64,000 bases of DNA, taken from Sphingobacterium olei (lineage in GTDB: Bacteria > Bacteroidota > Bacteroidia > Sphingobacteriales > Sphingobacteriaceae). The notes under the pieces are model-generated. The model did not search any database. It saw nothing but the letters and a program-made list of their open reading frames with translations, and had not been told where the DNA came from. The DNA lies in assembly GCF_005048855.1 (NCBI RefSeq), contig NZ_SUME01000002.1, forward strand, positions 248,001-312,000, read 5' to 3'. Below, piece by piece: positions 58,356-64,000 of this stretch. Numbering within the stretch: the first letter of the stretch is position 1; each line of letters opens with the position of its first letter. A program made the position numbers and the translations under genes.

Positions 58356-59573
58356 TTAAGGTTTGGAAACCTTAAACTCTATGGAAAAGTCTCCCAAAGC
58401 ACCGGAAACAGGTGGTGGTGTGCCGGTGACCTTTATCGCTATATACAGATCCCTGTCCGCAGACCACAAAAGGGCAACATCATTAGGCTTCAATATGGTA
58501 TTAGCGGCAATCGTTCCAAACAATCGGTTTGACTCCGCAACAGTAGAATTGTTATACGCTGCAGCCATTTGCTCCCTATCCATCTCGTCCAAACTCTCAT
58601 ATAGGGCAACTGATTCTGCATTAGAAGGCAATCTCTTGAATTTGCCAACATTCCGAATCGGCCATTGGGCAATCTGCGACTGCCACGCGGATGCAAAGAC
58701 CGCAAATCCATCACCATCAATGGTGAACAAGTTGCCCCTTGACCCGGCACCCAATGCATAGGCCATATCAATATCCTTGCCAACCCGCCGCGGCACATCA
58801 CCGATAAGGAATCCCCGGGCGTACTTAAAATCGACATATATAGCATCTGTATAACTGACACTGCTGAAAGTCAAGCTCGTCCGTTTTATGGCATTCAGAT
58901 CCACAACCTCCGGCTCCAGATAGAAGTAATCCAGCGCATTGGGATGCGGGCGATATGTCGTCCGTATAGTGATCGGTTCATCTGGATCAACACCATGCAG
59001 CGCACCGATCGTAGATGTGGATTCGGAAACAACTTTCTGCTTCACGCCGGCATGGTCTGTATATTCGATTTCAGACCCATACAGCGTCTCCAATAACCCC
59101 TTTCCATTCCACACAAGTGCTATAGAGTCGGAGGGAAAGAACACGCTGTGACTCAGCTCTCGCTCTTTCAATGTGGCTCTATACACATCACCATACACCG
59201 GAATACTCAATTCCATCAGCAACGAACGGTTTCCCTTTCGGTCGGTGGTATAGGCATTGAATATATAGTCCCGCTCCTCCAGATTATCAATAATAACAGA
59301 CTGTTCAGCCACATTGTGGTCTATGGCCTTCACCACCGAGTCTGTTTGGCTCCAGCGGATGATGATATCCTTGGCCTCGCTGTCTGTCGGTGTGACCCAC
59401 CCCACCAGCGCGCGGTATTCTCCGGGTTGAACCCAAATCGAGTCAGGCTTTCCGATATAATTTCGATCAACGACAAAATCCTTATAGAAGTGATCCTGCT
59501 TTGTACAGGAGATCAAAAACAAGACCCCTGCACAAAAAATACCGGCAATCAATGAAATACTATTCTTTCTCAT
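58356..59573 (-). CDS. DUF4998-containing PUL lipoprotein
   Basis: 405 aa; lipoprotein signal with FLISC lipobox. The N-terminal half (about 40-220) has IWVQPGEYRALVGWVTPTDS, IIRWSQTDS, a fibronectin-like pair matching the DUF4998 family. The C-terminal part (about 230-405) is beta-rich and unassigned (SLTFSSVSYTDAIYVDFKYA). Last gene of the SusC-SusD-DUF4959/5000-DUF4998 operon. Predicted to be on the outer surface and to bind the polysaccharide; no enzymatic motif. Confidence 0.8.
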   Translation of the reverse strand: MRKNSISLIAGIFCAGVLFLISCTKQDHFYKDFVVDRNYIGKPDSIWVQPGEYRALVGWVTPTDSEAKDIIIRWSQTDSVVKAIDHNVAEQSVIIDNLEERDYIFNAYTTDRKGNRSLLMELSIPVYGDVYRATLKERELSHSVFFPSDSIALVWNGKGLLETLYGSEIEYTDHAGVKQKVVSESTSTIGALHGVDPDEPITIRTTYRPHPNALDYFYLEPEVVDLNAIKRTSLTFSSVSYTDAIYVDFKYARGFLIGDVPRRVGKDIDMAYALGAGSRGNLFTIDGDGFAVFASAWQSQIAQWPIRNVGKFKRLPSNAESVALYESLDEMDREQMAAAYNNSTVAESNRLFGTIAANTILKPNDVALLWSADRDLYIAIKVTGTPPPVSGALGDFSIEFKVSKP

Positions 59574-59616
59574 AACATGTTAGTTTCTTAACGCTTCGCT
59601 TTTATCATTTTGTTTT

Positions 59617-60837
59617 TTATTCTGTCGGCCTTCCCCAAAACTCCAGCTCGGGAAAATATACCTGCGTACGAGGCTCCCAGGTGCTGACCGTTTCGATACG
59701 GATATAGCGTACGCCCGGTATCTCTAACGGGAAGTCGAAATCATTACCTGCTCGCGCAGCCTCCAAATCCTCAGCTGTCAAGCCAGCGTTTAAGGTAGTA
59801 GGCGGTAAGCCCGATGGTCGCCAATCATCCCATTCACCCAACAAGATCCAGGTGCTATAATCCGTACTAGGCGTATTACTTCCCCATATCCGAATATGCT
59901 TTGCATTGGCAGATTGGTAGTAGAGGTTATTGTTTTGCCAATATTTGAACCGGCTGAGCTGATAAGGTTTGAGCAGGTCGATGGTAACGGTCTTCGGCCA
60001 GTTATTATTGGCAACAGAATAGTATCCGTCTGCCCAGGTAGCTTTCAGGCCATCGAACATCCGCGACTTCGGATATGTAGTTGATGTAGGTACTGCATCC
60101 CCCGTTAGATCAACGGAGAAGTGCGCAGGATTTTGATGCGAGATAGGCAATTGAATTTCTTCCCAAGGTTCAAAAGTAAAACTGACCGTATCGCTAAAAT
60201 TCTGCCATCTGTCCCGGGTATAGATACCGAATTCGGTCTCGACAGGGGCCTGCCCGCGAAAATTAAACTTGATGTCCTGGCTTTCGGTAAAAAAGACTTG
60301 CATAACGTCATTAACACCTGTTCTGGCGAACACATCCACCCATTGTCCTGTAGCAGGATCTTTCTTTACCACGCCAATCAAAAGCACTGCTTTCGTAGGA
60401 TTCATACCTGTTATCTTGCCACCTCCCCAGTCAGCTTCGACGTTAATATCGGCCACTACCTGCTGATAAGGAGGAGTCTCTGGATGTATCGTAACATGGA
60501 TAGGTGCCGATTCTTGCTCGTCTTTCCCGACAGCATAGATAGCTATGGAGTACTCCTTTGATTGCGCAAAACCGTCCACCAGTAGTTTATTGTCAAACTT
60601 AGACACCCTGGTCGTTCTTGTCAACCCATGCTCTATCGTATATACAGCCTTAACGTATGCTGTATTCGGATCGTCCAGCTTAAAGCGAATAGCCGCTGCG
60701 CCAGGCAGGTTTTCAATGTCATATTGAGACACGGGGCTTGGTGCTCCTCCGGAGAATAGAGGAGCATGCTTCTCCTCTTCACACGCGAACAACACAAAGA
60801 GTGAACATAAAATAATCGATAATTTCAAAATTTTCAT
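59617..60837 (-). CDS. DUF4959/DUF5126/DUF5000 PUL lipoprotein
   Basis: 406 aa with lipobox LFVLFAC. The order fits a well-known PUL architecture: DUF4959 (about 20-125, GGAPSPVSQYDIENLPGAAA), DUF5126 (about 130-230, DINVEADWGGGKITGMNPTK), and DUF5000, an F5/8-type-C-like domain (about 250-406, FDGLKATWADGYYS...NWPKTVTIDLLKPYQLSRFK). These are surface glycan-binding proteins in loci for host- or plant-type glycans. It precedes DUF4998 by 43 bp and follows SusD by 55 bp. Confidence 0.85.
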   Translation of the reverse strand: MKILKLSIILCSLFVLFACEEEKHAPLFSGGAPSPVSQYDIENLPGAAAIRFKLDDPNTAYVKAVYTIEHGLTRTTRVSKFDNKLLVDGFAQSKEYSIAIYAVGKDEQESAPIHVTIHPETPPYQQVVADINVEADWGGGKITGMNPTKAVLLIGVVKKDPATGQWVDVFARTGVNDVMQVFFTESQDIKFNFRGQAPVETEFGIYTRDRWQNFSDTVSFTFEPWEEIQLPISHQNPAHFSVDLTGDAVPTSTTYPKSRMFDGLKATWADGYYSVANNNWPKTVTIDLLKPYQLSRFKYWQNNNLYYQSANAKHIRIWGSNTPSTDYSTWILLGEWDDWRPSGLPPTTLNAGLTAEDLEAARAGNDFDFPLEIPGVRYIRIETVSTWEPRTQVYFPELEFWGRPTE

Positions 60838-60892
60838 AATATTGCTATTTATACCTTAATGAATACTAAAGTAATTCCTTTCTTCAAAAAAC

Positions 60893-62803
60893 TTACCATC
60901 CTGGACTTTGCAACAGGTTTTCATTACGCAACAATTCGTATTCGCGGATTGGCATAAAATAATCCCGTTTCCTAAATTGACGTTGGTATATCACCGTCTG
61001 CGTGTAAAATTCCTCGGAAGTCACGCCTCGTTTGTTCCATCCCAATACAGGTTGGCTGAGCACGGTTTCCGCCATCTTCCAACGCAATAAATCCCAATAG
61101 ACCTGCGACTCGCTGTTCAGCTCAATACGACGCTCCTGCCGAATGATGCCACGCATTCCTTCTTTGGTATTGTACCGGCCCGGTGACCTTGACCAAGAAC
61201 CATCCCAAGACTCTTGCACCGTCGGCACGCCGGCCCTGGCACGTACAGCATTTAAATGGCTAAACAGTGCACTGCTGTTCGGTCCGTTCGGACCTTCGAA
61301 TTCGTTGATAGCCTCAGCATATAACAAATAAATGTCGGTTAAACGCATATTTGGAAACAAATAGCTACTCACGCGATAGGTAGCGACATCTATAACATTT
61401 GTATAGTTGATCGGTTTCTTTGGATAATAACCAGTCGGCGAGTGTGCAGATGTTTCCCTTACGGACGTATACCGACCTCCCCTGATTTGCAAATGCCAGT
61501 TATTACCTTCCGTGTATACACCTTGCCCATACCATATCCCGCCATCGAAACCGATATTGGCGTAAAAACGTGGTTCCCGATGAAAGTGTAGCTCTATTGT
61601 TTCGTACCCTTGTTGGACATGTTGCTTATTTGCGATATCTCCTGTTCTGAACTGATACCTATTGTCATAGGCCCAGGTGTTGTCCTGATCGATTGGCAAG
61701 CCCTTATCGGTATAGAACATCTCCGCAATCTGCAATGGCGGACCATACGCACCTGTCGGGCCCGTACTGGTCGAATTGGGATCCCATGATCTCGGTGTTA
61801 GTGCACTTTGGAGTGCCCACGCATTGGTATTCGGCCAGATGACCTCACCACGGATATTCGCGTCGCGCGAGGCAAAAGCCTCCCGTATATTCATCTCGTA
61901 TTGTGTCGTATCGGATAGTGGTAGGAGCCCAGGGTCGAACACAAAAAGCGGCATACCGATACTCGTAGCATTGTCAATTGCTGCTTTAGCAGCCTCCATG
62001 GCGCGTTGCCACTTTTCGGCTGAATAGGTCTGGTTAAACAATTGCCCCAACTCCGGATCGATGTAATCGGCATAATCCGGATTGCCGTTGAACAATGGGC
62101 TGGCGGCAGTCGCCAGCAACTTGGCTTTCAATCCTAATGCCATCATGGCCGTGACCCGTCCGTAATTTGCCCGATCAATCTGATTCAAAGGAAGATTAGG
62201 CAGAAAAACCAATGCTTCATCCAAAAGCCCGACAATATAGTCCACACAGACATCCACCGGCTCCCGTTTGATCCTTACGGAAGCAACAGGGGCATCAATC
62301 GGCATATTTTCACGGATCAAAGGGACAGGTCCGTACAGCTGCATCAGGAAGAAATGATAATAGGCTTTTAGAAACTTGACTTCAGCCGTCCATACTTCAC
62401 GCTCAGCGGGTTGCATATCAGGCACGTTACGAATATTTTCCAGGAAAATATTACAATCTCGAATACCTTGCCACAAATCCTTTCCTCCTGCTCGTCCTTC
62501 CCAATAATTCAGCAGGGGATTTGATACATTTTGTTGCCCCATCACAAACCGGGATGTATTGCTCTCGTTGTATGCCAAGGGCCACATTTCGAACCCTGCG
62601 TAAGACGGACTGGACGAAGTGAGTTCCCCATGCTGGGGCAGGTAAGAATAACAGGTGTACAGATACCTTCTTGCTTCAATCCGCAGTGCAAACGAATGCT
62701 CGATTGTCCGCACATTATCAGGCACAACATCCAGGTAGCTGCACCCGGACATACACAGCTGTAGGGTTAAGAAAGCCAGTGCTATTTTTCTAATTTTTTT
62801 CAT
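60893..62803 (-). CDS. SusD/RagB family lipoprotein (right-hand PUL)
   Basis: 636 aa. Lipobox LCMSGC, mature start SYLDVVPDNVRTIEHSFALR, TPR-type segment AEVKFLKAYYHFFLMQLYGP and end motif IIRQERRIELNSESQVYWDLLRW (about 560-582). The LYGPVPLI stretch is well conserved among glycan-type SusD proteins. Starts 11 bp after the SusC stop. The ligand cannot be named, since no enzyme of the locus is inside the window. Confidence 0.93.
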   Translation of the reverse strand: MKKIRKIALAFLTLQLCMSGCSYLDVVPDNVRTIEHSFALRIEARRYLYTCYSYLPQHGELTSSSPSYAGFEMWPLAYNESNTSRFVMGQQNVSNPLLNYWEGRAGGKDLWQGIRDCNIFLENIRNVPDMQPAEREVWTAEVKFLKAYYHFFLMQLYGPVPLIRENMPIDAPVASVRIKREPVDVCVDYIVGLLDEALVFLPNLPLNQIDRANYGRVTAMMALGLKAKLLATAASPLFNGNPDYADYIDPELGQLFNQTYSAEKWQRAMEAAKAAIDNATSIGMPLFVFDPGLLPLSDTTQYEMNIREAFASRDANIRGEVIWPNTNAWALQSALTPRSWDPNSTSTGPTGAYGPPLQIAEMFYTDKGLPIDQDNTWAYDNRYQFRTGDIANKQHVQQGYETIELHFHREPRFYANIGFDGGIWYGQGVYTEGNNWHLQIRGGRYTSVRETSAHSPTGYYPKKPINYTNVIDVATYRVSSYLFPNMRLTDIYLLYAEAINEFEGPNGPNSSALFSHLNAVRARAGVPTVQESWDGSWSRSPGRYNTKEGMRGIIRQERRIELNSESQVYWDLLRWKMAETVLSQPVLGWNKRGVTSEEFYTQTVIYQRQFRKRDYFMPIREYELLRNENLLQSPGW

Positions 62804-62814
62804 AAACGTTTTCT

Positions 62815-64000
62815 TTAAAAATCAACCTTTACTCCTAAGTTAAACACACGCTGAATGGGATAATTCATACCTCTGTCTGCCATTTCCACATCCCACAGCT
62901 TGAACTTACTGAATGTCAGCAGGTTAGACCCACTGACATACGCGCGGAGGTTTTTAACTCCTATGTTTGCCAATATGCCTTTGTCTTTGTTAAAGGTGTA
63001 GCCGATCTCCGCCGACTTCAGACGCATAAACGAGCCGTCGCGCATCCACCAGGTGCTAGTCACCTCATTGTTAGGAGCTCCCGATTCCCAGCCCAATCTT
63101 GGAAAGAGCGCATAGGGATCCCGATTGTCCAAAGACCAATGATCGTCTGCATAGACTTGTAAAACATTATTCCTCATCCGCCCATTTACAGTTTCCACCA
63201 CACCATTGTCAACATATACATAGTTTCTAAAAGGTCCGGTAGCTGCAGGATCGATGAAGAACGTCTCTCTTGCTAGACCGGTAAACAAGACATTGAAATC
63301 AAAACCCTTAAATCCTCCAGAAAGCGCAAATCCGTAGTTGATCTCCGGAACAGTTGGATAGCCCAAAGGCACTTGATCCAAGGTACTGATGATGCCGTCG
63401 CCATTGACATCCATATATTTGATATCACCAGGTATGACCTCACCTCCTAACTGTTGCTCGGGCGAATTGCGTATCTCCGCTTCGTCACTAAACAATTTCT
63501 CTGCGATATATCCTCTTTGCACACGTATCGGATAGCCTGCACGGAATAGCCAAGGATGTGGATACGCCGGCTCCTCATAGACTATATATTTATTGGTCGA
63601 ATAGGTAAAATTCATCATACCCTGTAGCCACAGACCATTATACCAGCTTTTCTTATAGGTACCTTGCAAATCAATACCAGACGCAGACGCTTCTCCGATA
63701 TTGGCATGGATAAGAGCTGAGAGACCCATCGTTGCCGGGATATCGGCACGTTCCATAAAAATACTTTTTCGTTTTTCGGTAAACCAATCAGCTTGGAGCT
63801 CAAATGCATTATTAAATAAACCCAGTTCTAAAGCCAGGTTGGTTTTAGAAGCTGTCTCCCAAGAGATTTCCGCGTTTGGATAGCGGGATACATTGATACC
63901 GGCTAAGTTTTCATCCATGCTGGGGCCAAATGTCCAACCTCTAGCAGCATCAGTATTGACTTCGGAAAGATAATAAAAACGTTGACTCGCCGAACCGATA
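62815..64000 (-). CDS. SusC/RagA TonB-dependent transporter, 5' end outside window
   Basis: Only the last 395 codons are present; the frame is open to the right edge (…SQRFYYLSEVNTDAARGWTF). Barrel-type sequence with the late SusC landmarks: GEASASGIDLQGTYKKSWYN, IPGDIKYMDVNGDGIISTLD (calcium-loop-like stretch), FALSGGFKGFDFNVLFTGLA, WMRDGSFMRLKSAEIGYTFN, and a C-terminus RVFNLGVKVDF. First visible gene of the SusC-SusD-DUF4959/5000-DUF4998 operon. Confidence 0.93.
   Translation of the reverse strand, partial: IGSASQRFYYLSEVNTDAARGWTFGPSMDENLAGINVSRYPNAEISWETASKTNLALELGLFNNAFELQADWFTEKRKSIFMERADIPATMGLSALIHANIGEASASGIDLQGTYKKSWYNGLWLQGMMNFTYSTNKYIVYEEPAYPHPWLFRAGYPIRVQRGYIAEKLFSDEAEIRNSPEQQLGGEVIPGDIKYMDVNGDGIISTLDQVPLGYPTVPEINYGFALSGGFKGFDFNVLFTGLARETFFIDPAATGPFRNYVYVDNGVVETVNGRMRNNVLQVYADDHWSLDNRDPYALFPRLGWESGAPNNEVTSTWWMRDGSFMRLKSAEIGYTFNKDKGILANIGVKNLRAYVSGSNLLTFSKFKLWDVEMADRGMNYPIQRVFNLGVKVDF

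Overview
The window is chromosomal DNA of a Bacteroidota bacterium, most likely family Sphingobacteriaceae (Sphingobacterium/Olivibacter/Pedobacter type). The evidence is four SusC/SusD pairs, many DUF-type PUL lipoproteins, a DUF6443-type Rhs protein, AT-rich spacers, and a promoter of the Bacteroidetes form (TTTG, about 18 nt, TAnnTTTG) in front of three Val tRNAs. The genus is an inference. Almost every intact gene is on the minus strand, so gene order below runs right to left in transcription.

Layout. 1-6.2 kb holds housekeeping genes: a DUF5683 gene (cut by the window edge), parB, parA, an FMN reductase, an LpxH-like phosphoesterase, a tRNA-Val trio and a putative porin. 6.2-23.9 kb is a compact cluster that I read as a peptidoglycan/MurNAc utilisation locus: a NamZ-type DUF1343 exo-muramidase, SusC, SusD, a surface lipoprotein, a GHL10 hydrolase, a metallophosphatase/beta-propeller protein, a GH9-deacetylase fusion, MurQ and an SSS symporter of the MurT type, followed by purine nucleoside phosphorylase. 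24.1-29.1 kb is a SusCD pair with no enzymes and its own terminator. 29.6-37.4 kb holds a redox-flavoured set: a MauE-like membrane protein carrying an in-frame REP-like insertion, a small Cys-containing exported protein, and a convergent TlpA-SusC-SusD operon. The TlpA start codon is preceded by about 0.9 kb of strictly phased degenerate tandem arrays (11-nt units, then 21-nt units).

37.4-39.7 kb has an XRE-type regulator with a palindromic operator candidate and an ORF6N protein. 39.7-52.7 kb is an Rhs polymorphic-toxin locus. It comprises an N-terminal Rhs-partner protein (frameshifted), a full-length Rhs protein with a nuclease-like tip, and behind it a series of displaced Rhs C-terminal tips, each followed by a presumptive immunity gene. 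Most displaced tips are broken, while the immunity genes look intact. 53.2-55.4 kb is a gene graveyard (fragments of an AlbA/HATPase protein, a Fic protein and a GH78 rhamnosidase) containing a second, independent 21-nt phased array built on a palindrome. 55.4-64 kb holds a secreted beta-propeller protein, an SDR oxidoreductase and a further PUL (SusC cut by the window edge, SusD, DUF4959/DUF5000, DUF4998).

The two most unusual things here are the helically phased arrays and the serial toxin/immunity archive behind the Rhs gene. The MurNAc locus is the clearest pathway-level reading.
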